From: Rutstroemia sp. NJR-2017a BVV2
Lineage: Eukaryota > Ascomycota > Leotiomycetes > Helotiales > Rutstroemiaceae
Assembly (NCBI GenBank): GCA_002946415.1
Contig: NJPS01000067.1
Coordinates: 248,001-312,000, forward strand
DNA length: 64,000 nt
Direction of reading: 5' to 3'
Shown: piece after piece, positions 8,717 through 19,883 of the stretch
How the letters are laid out: every line of letters starts with the position of its first letter
Position numbering within the stretch: position 1 is the first letter of the stretch
Translations under genes and position numbers: made by a program
Notes under the pieces: generated by a model
Told to the model about the DNA's origin: nothing
Databases searched by the model: none
Seen by the model: the letters and a program-made list of their open reading frames with translations, nothing else

Positions 8717-10025
8717 CTAAATCCCAGTACCCCGGATAGCATCTACCTGCTCACTGAGATGAGCATTGTTCGAGGGAGCGGGAAGTGGTGGTCCTTCGGG
8801 GGTAACGTATGCTTTTGTCATTCCGCCATCGACGACAAAGTCCTATTGCTATGTTAGCATTTCTATGTTCTCGGGCAAGAGGAAGGAGGAAGTAAGAAAG
8901 AAAGGAGGAACAAAACAGAACACATAACATACCTGACCATTAATAAAGCTACTCTCATCACTCGCCAAAAACAACACGGCCTGCGCCTGCTCAATCGCCT
9001 CACCGAACCTCCCCGACGGGAAATGAATCTCACGTCGCAAACGCTTCGGCTGATCATCTCCCAGCCAGTCCTGAAGCAGCGGGGTATTCAAAGGCGCCGG
9101 ACATAATGCGTTGAAGCGGAACCCCTCTCTCGCATGAACGATAGCCAATTCGCGCGTCATTGCCAAAACCGCACCTTTCGACGCCGTGTACGCAAGCTGC
9201 GGAGTCGCTGATCCAACCAGAGCAACAACCGACGCGGTATTGATAATGGAGCCCTTAGTCTTCTTATTCTTGCGCATGGAGATAACAGCGTGTTTAGAGC
9301 CGAACCACACACCCTTGACGTTGATAGCTTGCGTTAAGTCCCAGATCTTCTCCGGGGTGCCGATGGCATCGGCGTCATCGGCGTGCATGATGCCGGCGTT
9401 GTTGAACATGATGTCGACGCCGCCCCAGGGCTCGAGATGCGCGACGGCTTTCTCGATGTCGGATTCTTTCGAGACGTCACAGACTTGGATTTCGACTTTG
9501 TGTGCCGAGGGGACGAGTTGCCGGAGTTTGGCGGATGCTTTTTCGAGGGCCGGGCCGGATATGTCGGCCATTAGGACGTTGGCTCCTTCTTTGGCGAAGA
9601 GAATACATGTCTCTAGGCCGATTCCTCTGGCTTCTGGTTAGCAAGGACTTCAGTGAACACGTAATAAGCAAGCCGTTGTGAATACGAGGCTTTGAGTGAG
9701 GGAACTCTGCTCTGTTCTGCGCTGTTTCTCTTGTTCTGCGGGTGCACGACTCGCAGTCCTCGGGTTATCCCACATGATCTGCACGTCACGTGCGGGCACG
9801 ACCCTCTTCTCACCGTCCTGAGATTCCCGTATTTTCAGATAAAGAAGAGCAATGTGATATCTGGCATCTTGAACTATCATTGATGCCGAGATTCGAACCC
9901 CGCCACCGCTCACAGTAAGTAGTGAAAGTTATGACTCACCCTGCAGCACCAGTGACGATAGCATTTTTGCCATGCAGTCTTCCCATTTGGAAGCCGTTAA
10001 TAGTGTGAACCTTGTCGCCCGCCAT
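8717..10025 (-). CDS. Short-chain dehydrogenase/reductase (SDR)
   Basis: Three coding exons, 9940-10025, 9626-8933 and 8842-8717, give 301 aa. The introns are 9627-9939 (313 bp, long for this window) and 8843-8932. A non-coding leader exon is likely, since a GT-AG intron 10078-10209 lies upstream. The start MAGDKVH is the first ATG of the second leader exon. Classical SDR features are the cofactor loop TGAAGGIG (split by intron 1), the NNAG motif, a Ser in the INTASVV strand, and the catalytic YTASK. The C-terminus runs INGQDFVVDGG and then KAYVTPEG, as in many fungal SDRs. It should be a cytosolic NAD(P)-dependent oxidoreductase. The substrate cannot be told from the sequence and no partner enzymes lie beside it. 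Confidence 0.88.
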
Positions 10026-10984
10026 ATCGAATTCTTTCACGTCTGCCTTAGATGTGGTTTCTGTTACGATGAATGACCTGTAAATCTCTTGTCAGTGGAC
10101 ATCAGAAATGCTATATTGAGCAAAACAGACCCCGTGAGCCAGAATTCGCCTACTTAGCGATAAGAAGTAAATCGAGATATCAAAGAAACAGTAGCGTCGA
10201 TGAACTTACTCTTTGTTTTTGAGACTGTGAGGTATCTATGGAAGGCACAGATGTCTATGAAAAGAGTATGAAAAAGTGAGGATGATTCTGATGAGTAAAT
10301 GAAACGGTTCCTCCTTCATATATTGGAGAAAGTGTGGATGCTGATGTGTCAATGGTCCGTTCTCGGTGGGCAGGCAAACAATGGCAAACAAATTGGAATC
10401 CCTTATCTTCCGAAAAGAAACCCAACCAAGCAAACAGACACAACACGACTCGCAAAACCCGAGACTTGACCGCTGCTTTTTATGTTGTGTATTATGAAGG
10501 GAGAGGAGAAATATGTTAGGAGATGGAAGGAAAACGCAGAGAAAGGATCAATTGTCGTCGAGGAGATTACACGGCAGATGCATGTACAAGTACATTGCTC
10601 GATCGACTTGCTGGCTTGCTGGCTTGCTGGCCGTCCAAATGTCGATGTATCGCACAATGGTCAGATAAAGCAACCAAAAGACAGCCCACCGCGGGGTATT
10701 TTCAAGTGGAGCTCAACATCTCATCTCATCTCATCTCACCTCATCGCAGACGACGACATTGTGAAACCTACAAACATGAAGAAACATGGACATGTCGCCG
10801 TATATGAAAACCTCCACGAGACCAAGGCTCCACGAATTTCCCTAAATGCATGATTCTGTTACACCAAAAATGCTCATTATGACGACGTTTGTGGCGGATT
10901 GAGGCTACTCAAGTTCTCTGCATATCAGCTCAACCAATCACTTCCCCCGATGTTTTACCATCGGCCACTTTTGTGCCCCGCCGC

Positions 10985-11153
10985 CCTGGCTCCTCGGAGT
11001 AGCAAAACAGGCCGATTTGGGACAATATGTTTTAGCTGGTTACTTATTGTCAAATAGACAACCCAGAGTGTCTGAAGTACTATTATGGTTTCATTGTCCC
11101 ACTGTCTTTAAAGCATTGTTGTCGGTCTGTTATTTCTGCGCCGGAGAGCCTGG
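10985..11153 (+). mobile_element. MITE family 1, copy A (about 169 bp)
   Basis: A short non-coding element with imperfect inverted termini. The left end is CCTGGCTCCTCGG followed by AACAGGCCGATTTGGGACA. The right end, read in reverse, is CCAGGCTCTCCGGCGCAGAA followed by ATAACAGACCGA. Full-length relatives occur at 21834-22000, 24838-25001 and 60452-60628, aligned over the interior as well as the ends (for example TTTCATTG...ACTGTCTTT). No transposase is present and the target duplication is unclear. Confidence 0.75.
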
Positions 11154-11185
11154 TGCTAATCAGCCGAACTTTCGCCATTTGTATA

Positions 11186-11340
11186 CTTGGACGCAACGAT
11201 AAATACTTGTAGTCCCTGTCGCTTCACGATCTAAATTTTCGCCAATCAAATAACACAAAGAAGTAATTTCAGCGAGATGATTGGCCGACAAACTATAGTT
11301 GCTAGAACAGGGACTACAAGTATTTATCCTGGCGTCCAAG
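11186..11340. mobile_element. MITE family 2, TA-flanked, 155 bp
   Basis: Nearly perfect terminal inverted repeats of about 33 bp. The left begins CTTGGACGCAACGATAAATA and runs on to AGTCCCTG; the right is its reverse complement with two mismatches. Both ends are bordered by TA (11184-11185 and 11341-11342), the target duplication of Tc1/mariner-type elements. The interior has no coding capacity. It sits about 30 bp from MITE family 1 copy A. Confidence 0.8.
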
Positions 11341-11672
11341 TATGTGCATCGGAAACTTTATCTAGGGCGGCGATGCATCTGAACCCTCATGAATGCTAGG
11401 GTTATCAATTGATTCAGAGCTCTTATCGCAGAAGACGGAGACGAGACCTTTCCCTGTTTTCCCCTCAGCTCAACTCGACTCAATTCGACACCTCACCACT
11501 CCCTTGTCTTCATTCAGCCCAGACTAACTTTCGTTCTCTTCGACATCCGTCTGTATAACACTCAGCGATTTCCATTCAGTAAACCTCGACCTCGACAACG
11601 ACTTTCGCTCATTCAAATTACCCCGCAACAAATCGCAGCCCGAATCTCGAACTCCTAATCCCTTCCACCAAG

Positions 11673-13330
11673 ATGTCTGCTCCAGATTGGATAGCCGAGC
11701 ACAAACAGTGGGACGAAAAGACCGCAGAGAATCTCTCGACACTCCTGGAAAAGGACACAAAAGTAAAGTTGGCGGGTATCGACGTCGATGGGATCTTGCG
11801 CGGAAAGCTGGTCTCCAAGAAGAAGTTCCTTGGCATTGCTAAAGAGGGGTTCGGTTTCTGCTCAGTTATCTTTGGATGGGACATGCACGACCAGACATAC
11901 TTTAGAGAACTGAAGATTAGCAATGCTGAGAATGGTTATCATGATATCATTGCGATTCCAGATCTCAGCAGCTTCCGCAGGATACCGTGGGAAGATAATG
12001 TGCCATTCTTCCTAGTGAGCTTCTATGATCCGGATACGGGGAAGCCGGTGAGCGCATGTCCTCGAGGACTTTTGAAGACGGCCGTGGAAAAGCTGCATGC
12101 TCAAGGGCTGGGCGCAATGGCTGGAGGTATGGGTTCTTTTCCAGTTTTTAGACCCCGCTGACCCTACATTTTGTAGCTGAGTACGAGTTCTACCAATTCA
12201 AAGCACCGCAAAGCAACCCTCACGCGCCCATCGAAGAACGAAATAATTCCTCCACCGCAACCTTCCTACGCGATAATCCAGTTAATGCTCTACCCTCGCT
12301 GACGGAGGGCATGTTCGGATATAGTTTAACAAGACCAGTGCATAATCAAGATTATTATTATGGAATTTACGACGCATGCGAACAATTCAACTGCGGGATA
12401 GAAGGATGGCATACAGAGAGTGGACCTGGTGTTTTCGAGGCAGCCTTGTCTTTTGGCGAAATCCAACAAATGGCAGACAAGGCAGGCTTGTTCAAGTTAG
12501 TTTTCGCCCTCCTCACTTCAAATCATGTCTAACTTCTGCAGATATGTTGTGAAATCGGTAGCAACAAAATACGGCATCACTCCATGCTTCATGGCGAAAC
12601 CACGACAAGGACTACCAGGTAATAGCGGACACATGCACGTTTCGATTGTTGATAAAGATGGGAAGAACTTGTTTGCTCGCGAGACCAAGGATCCAGATGC
12701 GAAATGGAAAGACATTGAGAATCTCTCGGATATGGGTCGACATTTTCTAGCTGGTATACTAGAGGGCCTCCCAGATGTGATGCCACTTGTCGCACCTACG
12801 ATCAATTCCTACAAACGTCTAGTCGAGAATTTCTGGGCACCGGTCACAGTATCATGGGGTCTAGAGCATCGCGCCGCATCCGTCCGACTGATCGCACCAC
12901 CAACGTCCAAACCGGGCGCAACGCGATTTGAAGTCCGAGTTCCAGGCGCCGACGCAAATCCTTTCTATGTTCTTGCAGCAGTATTAGCATTGGGATGGAG
13001 AGGTGTAGAGAAAAAACTCGAGATCTCGCAACCACCGCTTGGGAAGGGTGAAGATGTAGGAGGGAAAGCAGATCCCGGTGTAAGATTAGCGAAGAGCTTG
13101 AAGGAAGCTACAGAGAGATTTATGAGGCCGGAGAGTATAGCGAGAGAGGTCTTTGGGGATGAGTTTGTGGAGCATTATGGTGGGACGAGGGAACATGAGA
13201 TACGGTTGTGGGATGAGGCGGTTACGGATTGGTGAGTTGCCTTCTTTTGTCCCTCTTTGCTGTAGGAAATGGGAGAGTTTTTGCTAACAGGTTTCGTAGG
13301 GAGGTTCGAAGATACATTGAAACTGTTTAG
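11673..13330 (+). CDS. Glutamine synthetase, class-I-like (FluG/GSI-type catalytic domain)
   Basis: Four exons, 11673-12126, 12177-12495, 12542-13231 and 13300-13330, give 497 aa; all three introns are GT-AG. The N-terminal beta-grasp region contains GIDVDGILRGK. The catalytic region contains GWHTESGPGVFEAAL (about 227-241, metal-binding Glu residues), a GNSGHMHVS ATP/ammonia-site motif and RLIAPPTSKPGATRFEVR. This is the prokaryote-like type I family, known in fungi as FluG-related or glutamine-synthetase-domain proteins, and differs from the 350-aa eukaryotic GSII used for nitrogen assimilation. Members ligate glutamate to ammonia or an amine using ATP; the actual substrate here is unknown. 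The FluG N-terminal amidohydrolase domain is absent. The protein should be cytosolic. Confidence 0.9.
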
Positions 13331-14792
13331 ATTCTTCTCATTCGCGGTGGACAAGAGCTGGTAGTCGGGGAGGATGATTATCAGTATACTGTGTAGTAGT
13401 ATATGTTTACAGGTTCTAAAACGTTGCTTAAGAGTAGACCTCGATACCATTCAATACATAACTCATACCATGGAATACCTCGTTTCCTCCCAAACAACCG
13501 ATTCCCATCCGCGAAACATTTCTGTACAATTCCCACTCCGCGCAGATACCATCCCATCCATCCGTGCATCACACAGGACATCTACTGGTCTTTCCCCATT
13601 CCCTCTCCTCTAAAACAGAAACCAATCCGTTACGGAAATAACTACCAATAACCTCATCCACGGAGATGAGAATCGAACTTGGATCGCGTATCTCGCGTAT
13701 ATGTCTCTGAATATGGTGTTTATCGCGCTTGTGGAGGGCGGATCTCTGCGGAGGATTTACCTCATCTTACTATCGGGTACTCCATAGCGTACCGTGAAAG
13801 CTTCCAGAGTTGTACCGTCCCGTCCCGTGCTGTCTTGGTCTGGTCTCATTCTCAAACTTTTCTTTCCACTGTGGGAACTGGGAATTGAGGAAGGTTATGC
13901 GAATGGTCAGAATATGCTTCGCTTTTAATGAGGAGAATATCTTATTCCATCATCCGACAGCTCAAATCTCGATGTACAGTACACAAACCCCATCCCTATC
14001 CCGTCCCCCCTTCCCGTCTTCCTGTCCCGTTCCCGACATCCGAAGACAAGGAAAAAGAATTAAATTTAAGCCTAAATTTAATCTCGTCTCCACGGCTACC
14101 CTCCTCATGATTCGTCGAACACGTTTCTTCTCCTTATGAATTTTTATGCACCAAGCCAAATGGCGTCGACATCCCAGCACTGATCGCTCATACTTAGTAT
14201 GAATTATGTGTATACGAGGTCGCCAAGATCAGCGTACCTGGCGACAATGACTCGATTGGGGAAGTTCCAAGAATTCGACCGACGATTTAACGGCTTCTGT
14301 ACACTGTATTTTTGCCCCTCCTGCGTGTGATTAGACTTTGCGGTTGTTCTTTTTGTGATTCCAAGGCTACTAATATGGGAATTTCATCCGATGGAAGGGC
14401 TCGGATAGGGGACCGAGCTGCGAGAGAAGAAAGATTGGCCAGGACCGAGCGGATGCAATAAACATGCACGTACATGCGGGCCAAGAAACCTCCCAAGAAC
14501 ATCGCCTGACTTGGACGTACAACCATGCAGCGCGCTGCAAAGTATAGCTGCAGAGCGAAATGTTAAGTATCATGCGGGACCTCGTATTGAGAGCTCTCCT
14601 CTTTCTCTTTCTTCATTCTCAATTCATACTCTGTCTACCATACTCTCTAGTCGACGCGTTTGTTCGTTGTCGGCGTCCTTTCGTTTTGGAGTGAAGAGAG
14701 AAATCTAATCCAAATATACTTGGAATAATATCCTCACTAGTTTCCACATCTACATACAGCTTCTCGGCTGGTTTTGCGCTTCGCTGCCCAAG
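13331..14792. other. Intergenic region
   Basis: About 1.46 kb without a supportable gene. It holds the end of the glutamine synthetase transcript and the promoter of the deacetylase gene. A small AT hairpin with 10-bp arms and a 4-nt loop lies at 14059-14082. Open frames in both strands are short and show no domain. Confidence 0.5.
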
Positions 14793-17247
14793 ATGAAGTT
14801 TTCTCTCGGCGCTGCAGTCTGGGGAGCAGTGTCCTGCGCGGCAGCAGTGAAAGCTGCTTGTTCGAGCAATCTCGTAATTGACAATTATGCAAAATATGCA
14901 TCTAATACTAATTCTCTCGGCCAATGGACCAGCGGTATGTTTTCACACCTCCATGGAATGAGTGAGAAACGACCATTCTAATTTGTATTACTCAGATGAT
15001 GGCACAACTGTCAACCTGAAAGCCGACACCGCAAATAAAAAGGTCACATTCACAGCATCTACCTCAAGCTATTTCTACACTACATTCAATTGCGAAAAGG
15101 CAACAACGGATAGCTATAATGCGATTACATTCCCAATTAAGGGACCCAAAGGAGCTTCTGTCACAGTCGAATTGCAGACCTTGAGTTCTTGCTCGGCTAC
15201 GAGCTATTCGAGTTACTACACCACTATCAGTGGACTGACTGGATCTACACAAACGGTTACGATTCAACTCAGCAAGTTCTCTGGTGCCAATTTGAACGCT
15301 ATTTCTGGACTTTTGTGGGAGTCTTTCAGTACTGCTGGTGCTTGGGAGATTGGTCAGACTGAGTTCGTTTGCTCGGCAGGAGGTGGAGTTTCTTCAACGG
15401 CGACTTCTGTTTCTTCGACTACATCTTCTAAATCTTCGGCTACGTCTTCCACCACATCCACCAAAGTTGGTGTGGTTACACCTAGCACTACCTTGACAAC
15501 GGCCACTGCGACCGCATCTGCTCCAGCAGGTCAATGTAAAAACCTCTTGATTGATGACTTTGCCTCTCAATCTCGTCTTACCTTCTTGTTCTACAATGCC
15601 ATGCTTCAGCCATCCTCAGATGATGGCACTATGGCCGCAGTGGAAGGAAGAGTCGATACTGGTACCTCAGTGATCGTGGCTAACAACCACGTTACCTTGA
15701 CTTCGAAGGCGGATGGTTCTTCATACTGGTACACCATGCTTGGCTGTACAAAGGCGACCAATGTCTATGGTGGAATTGGATTAAACATCAAGGCAGCAAA
15801 GGGAACTACCATGGGTATCGAGCTGCAGACCTCGACATCATGTGATTCTACCAACCCAACGTTGAAGGACGTTTCCTCGAGCGACTTGGGATGGTCTTTC
15901 GATGGAACGGAAAAGTTCTACACTATTCCATTCTCGAAATTCTCTGGTCTTGACACAGATCACTTGGTCACATTACTGTTCTCTGGTATCAGCGGTCCAG
16001 TTACATTTGGTCCTATCTCATTTTATTGTGGATCCACGGGCGTGGCTTACCCGGTTCCTACCACCGTTGCTGTGGTTGAGCCAAGCTCGACTGTTCCAGC
16101 AACCACTGGACCATCAGCCTACGTGATTGATACTTTTGGCAATGCTGAGTCTAACAACCTTGGATTCTACCATGGTGGAGATGATACGACGACTTACTCC
16201 CAATCCGGAAACAAGTTGACTATCAACACCAAGGGGAATTCAGACTTGTCTTGGTACACTCAAGTCACTGATGGCTGTCTTGATCTTACTCCTAATGATA
16301 ATGGCTACTTGCACATCGCCTACACTGGCAGCAACGCATTCACCATCGCGCTTCAGCAACACAACCCATCCTGCAACCCGGACATCAACCCCTTCCCATT
16401 CACATGGGACTCCGTTGAAGCATCACGGTACTCCGACTCCAGCAAGAAGAACATCTACGTTCCCATCTCGCACTTCGCCATCGACCGCAAACTCAGCGTC
16501 GGCTTCGCGCTCAAGGGTTTCTATACCAGCGACAGCACCGTAATTTCCAAAATCGAATTCGTCAAGTCCGTCCCCACCGGCTTCCTCGTGCCATCCAAAC
16601 TCCCCTCTGCACCCCTCATCTTCGCCTGCACGCGCCCTAACTCCTTCGCCTTCGCCATCGACGACGGGGACCCACAACTCGCGCAAAAAGTCGTCAACAC
16701 CGTCGCCGCAGCCGGCATCCACGTCACTTTCTTCACCGTCGGCGCCGCCCTCCTCGACCCCTCCACCAATCTCTCCTCCGTCTACGCCGACATGCTCGCC
16801 CGCGGCCACCAGGTCGCCTACCACTCATACACGCACCCTCCGATGGAAGGGCTCCCCTCCCTCGCCGCCATCGACTGGGAACTAAACAACGACATCTCCG
16901 CCGTATCCTCCACTCTCGGGATCACATCTTCGTACTTCCGACCCCCCTTCGGCACCGAAGGCGCGCGCATTCGTCAACGACTGGCCGCGCTGATCCCCAA
17001 TGCGAAGTTTGTCGCCTGGTCGGTCGACGTCCAGGACTGGTTGTGGGCGCTGAGCGATACCCCGCAGAACCAGATTACAAATTTCCAGAGCGATGTGAGT
17101 AAGGGGGGGAATTTGGTCGTCATGCATTATTTGTATCAGACGACGGTGGATTATCTGCCGCAGTTTATTGACATTGCGAAGAAGACGGGGAAGCAATTGA
17201 TGAGGGTGGATCAGTGTTTGGAGGATCCGAATGCGCCGCCTTTGTAG
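14793..17247 (+). CDS. Secreted modular polysaccharide (chitin) deacetylase
   Basis: Two exons, 14793-14934 and 14996-17247, give 797 aa. A signal peptide (MKFSLGAAVWGAVSCAAAVKA) is followed by three related beta-rich modules (roughly 24-175, 190-370 and 380-560), each starting around L(V/L)IDx(Y/F) or YVIDTFG and each resembling a carbohydrate-binding domain. A Ser/Thr-rich linker separates modules 1 and 2. The C-terminus is a NodB deacetylase domain (about 595-797) with the metal and catalytic motifs AIDDGD (TFDDG in most relatives, both Asp kept), HSYTH (657-661), RPPFG (696-700), a DVQDW motif and MHY near 757-759. It should remove acetyl groups from chitin or a related glycan at the wall. 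Typical fungal chitin deacetylases are 250-450 aa, so the N-terminal modules are unusual. Confidence 0.85.
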
Positions 17248-17841
17248 GGGAATAGTTTGAGTTGCATGGGATTGGGAGGGATGGTGTGAGGTGAAAGGGT
17301 TACTTGGTGTAATGTTTGTTGAAGCTGGAGGGAATATATATAATGAATGAATTAAAAGTTTTCTCTTTGCATTTCCATCCACGTTTCGTTTCCATCTTGT
17401 CTTATACACTGGTGTTACAGCACTCTTCTATAATAACAAATGAAGTAATGAAAGAATGACTGTATCACCGATTACACAATAGCCTTACCGTCTTAGCTTA
17501 GTATAGTATACTATTATATACTATTTTGCAATTTACCATAACTCCAAACCTCATCATCAAAACCCACCATCCCAGTCTCGTCCGTCCCAAAAGTAATAAA
17601 CCCCCAGATCATCAATATCAATATATAATTGAATGGAATCTGGTAAATAAGGGTATGATTCAAGTTATCTTTATAATCTCTTAATAGCAAAGTCATGTTC
17701 AAGAGCGAAGTTGTTTGAAATATTAGGGAGGGGTGTTGTTGAGGTATGTAGCTCTCGATGTGTATTTTTCACTCGACTCTTAATTTTGACAAATTGTCTT
17801 TCTAGCTAGCTAACATGCATACACCCACATCTCTACCACAT
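17248..17841. other. Convergent 3' intergenic region
   Basis: This AT-rich stretch lies between the ends of the deacetylase (plus) and the methylcitrate synthase (minus). It should hold both 3' untranslated regions. Nothing else is seen. Confidence 0.5.
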
Positions 17842-19432
17842 CTATTTCTGCGCCAACCTCCACAACCCCTCCAAATTAATACTCTTCGGCCTCTCAATCG
17901 GCAACCCCAACGCCCTATCCCACACCAACTGCGCGAGCGGGCCCAAACCCCTACTCACGCCAAACGTCGCTGTATAATATAACGTCTCATGGAAGCCGTA
18001 ATGATGGAACAAAACCCCCGAGCTGGAATCGACATTTGGGTATGGATTTTTCGTTTTCCCGTGTTCTTGGAGCACTTCGGGCGCAACCACGGAGGTCAGT
18101 TTGACGAGTTGGAAGACGGGGTCTTTGGCAATTTCGGGCCGGGAGGAGGCGTAGGTCATGAGGGCTTCGAACCGGGGGTCGGGTTTGCGGAGGACGGCGT
18201 GGCCGTAGCCGGGGATGACGCGCCCGGATTTGAGGGTCGACCAGAGGTAGGAGGATACGTCTTTGTCGCTGGGGTGCGGGCCGACGTGCTCTTGCATTTG
18301 GAGGATCCAGCGGAGGACTTCTTGGGCGGCGAGACTGGGGAGGGGAGTTAGTAATGGATATTTAAGGATGGTGCGGGGAGAGATGGGGATGAATGTACCC
18401 GTGAAGTGGACCGGCAAGACCTTGAAGACCGGCACTGTAACTCAAGAAAGGATCACTCAAAGCGCTTCCAACCAAGTGAGTAGTATGGGCCGAGACATTT
18501 CCACCTTCATGATCACCATGGAGGGCGAGATACAGTCTAAGCAAATCCTGGAAATTCTCATTCTCCTTGCCACCCTTGCCAAGCATGGCCGCGAAATTGT
18601 ACGACCAATCTTGTTCTAAGTCGACTTTAGCCGGAAGCTCTCCACCCCCTCGGTATGAGTTTTGGTAAATCTTGGCTGCGATAACGGGGAGTTTTGCTAG
18701 CAGGGAAATACTGTCGTCGAAGGTTGGCTCCCAGTAATCGGCTTTGTTGATACCCTTTTCGTAGGCCTTGGCGAATTTCGACGTGTGTGAGAGCGCGGAT
18801 ACGGCGATTGCGAATTGCGTCATGGGATGTAAGTCCTTGGGGAAATTATCCAGCATGGAGTTGACGAAGTCTGGGAGCTCGGATTGCTCGGCCAGCTCGC
18901 GGGAAAATTGGCGGATTTGAGAAGTCGAGGGAACTTGGCCGGTTAAGAGAAGCCAGAACATAGCTTCGGGTAACATTTCGGTTCCAGAGGTGCCTTTGGG
19001 AAGCTGATTCTGACAGTCTTTGATGGTTCGGCCGTGGAACCGGATTCCTTCGTCGGCGTCTAGAACGGATCCTTCCCATACCATGGCCTTTAATCCTCTG
19101 TAATGATATCAGCCCTGTATTTTCCGAAGGGGTTGTAGGTCTTACCTCATTCCACCAATGGCATTCTCGACCTTGACTTCTCCAATGACCTTGTTGCCTA
19201 CCGTCTTGAGCTGCTTCAGTAGTTCACGCTTCGCAGGTATAGCTTCCTTGAATGTCGTTTTGAGATCGGGTTCGGAGGAGGTAGCGTAACTGCGTTGAGC
19301 TGGGACAGCCAGCTGTCGGACGCCGGCAGGCTATTGTAACATTAATATTGGCCGCCGTGGTGTTTTGATCTTCAGATTACTCACTCTCAACGACCTGAAG
19401 GCCTGCGTGGCAGTTCTTGCTTTGATTGCCAT
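17842..19432 (-). CDS. mcsA: 2-methylcitrate synthase, mitochondrial
   Basis: Four exons, 19385-19432, 19146-19330, 18399-19097 and 17842-18334, give 474 aa. The first exon encodes a basic mitochondrial presequence ([16 protein letters not shown]). The enzyme condenses propionyl-CoA with oxaloacetate to 2-methylcitrate in the mitochondrial matrix, the entry of the methylcitrate cycle. Family signatures include [34 protein letters not shown] and [15 protein letters not shown] with the catalytic His residues, and [12 protein letters not shown]. The stretch [20 protein letters not shown] is typical of fungal methylcitrate synthases and separates it from the housekeeping citrate synthase, though the enzymes share activity. 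The divergent neighbour starting at 19884 encodes the last enzyme of the same pathway, which strongly supports the call. Confidence 0.93.
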
Positions 19433-19883
19433 ATTCTCGTCGTATCTGGGGTATGCGGGGCAGCTTCGCGGGGTAACAGGATGGTATGAAATCTAAATAG
19501 AGCTTCTTGTAAGCATGAGAAATAGAGAAAATGAAATCTGGTAGAATTACCTAACTGTCAGCTATTTGGATCTGGATAAAATCAATTATTGTCTCTTTTT
19601 AAAACCCAAGAATGTCAAGTAAGAAGTACGATGTTCGTTGTTGACAGTACAGCTTGTGCCGAGGATAAACGAATGGAGAGCTGCCCAAATTGACCAATCG
19701 GATATATTGGGACAGCCCAGTTGCCCCACTTTCTCAAACAACAACCGACGAACAAAACGCAGCATGATGACAGAATTCCGATGACCGGCACAGGAGAAGA
19801 GCTTGCCTCCTGGTATGCATATAACAGGTAGGAATTTTTTCTCTCTTACCTTTGAATCATACCTTCCTGGAAAATCTCGAAAA
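19433..19883. promoter_or_regulatory. Bidirectional promoter of the methylcitrate pair
   Basis: These 451 bp separate the start codons of two divergent genes of the same pathway, so a shared promoter is likely. A CCAAT box is visible near 19694-19698. I could not assign a specific activator site by eye. Leaders of both transcripts also lie here. Confidence 0.6.

Larger units (their letters stand above)
10026..11672. other. Intergenic region with two MITEs
   Basis: Divergent upstream region of the dehydrogenase (minus) and the glutamine synthetase (plus). Holds the dehydrogenase leader, short CTGGCTTG and CATCT microsatellites (10612-10632, 10720-10745) and two MITEs (10985-11153, 11186-11340). 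The last 300 bp before 11673 are pyrimidine-rich, as is common in fungal promoters and leaders. No gene is supported. Confidence 0.55.

Noticed and set aside
9880..9912. tRNA-like T-loop (GGTTCGAATC) on the minus strand inside the long dehydrogenase intron
   Set aside because: The T-stem pairs poorly and no matching acceptor stem or anticodon arm could be found upstream.
13658..13690. Another T-loop-like motif (AGTTCGATTCTC, minus strand)
   Set aside because: The 5-bp T-stem does not pair and no cloverleaf could be built.
16423..16824. Long minus-strand frame opposite the deacetylase
   Set aside because: It is an antisense shadow of a GC-rich coding exon with Gly/Val/Asp-rich, non-domain sequence.
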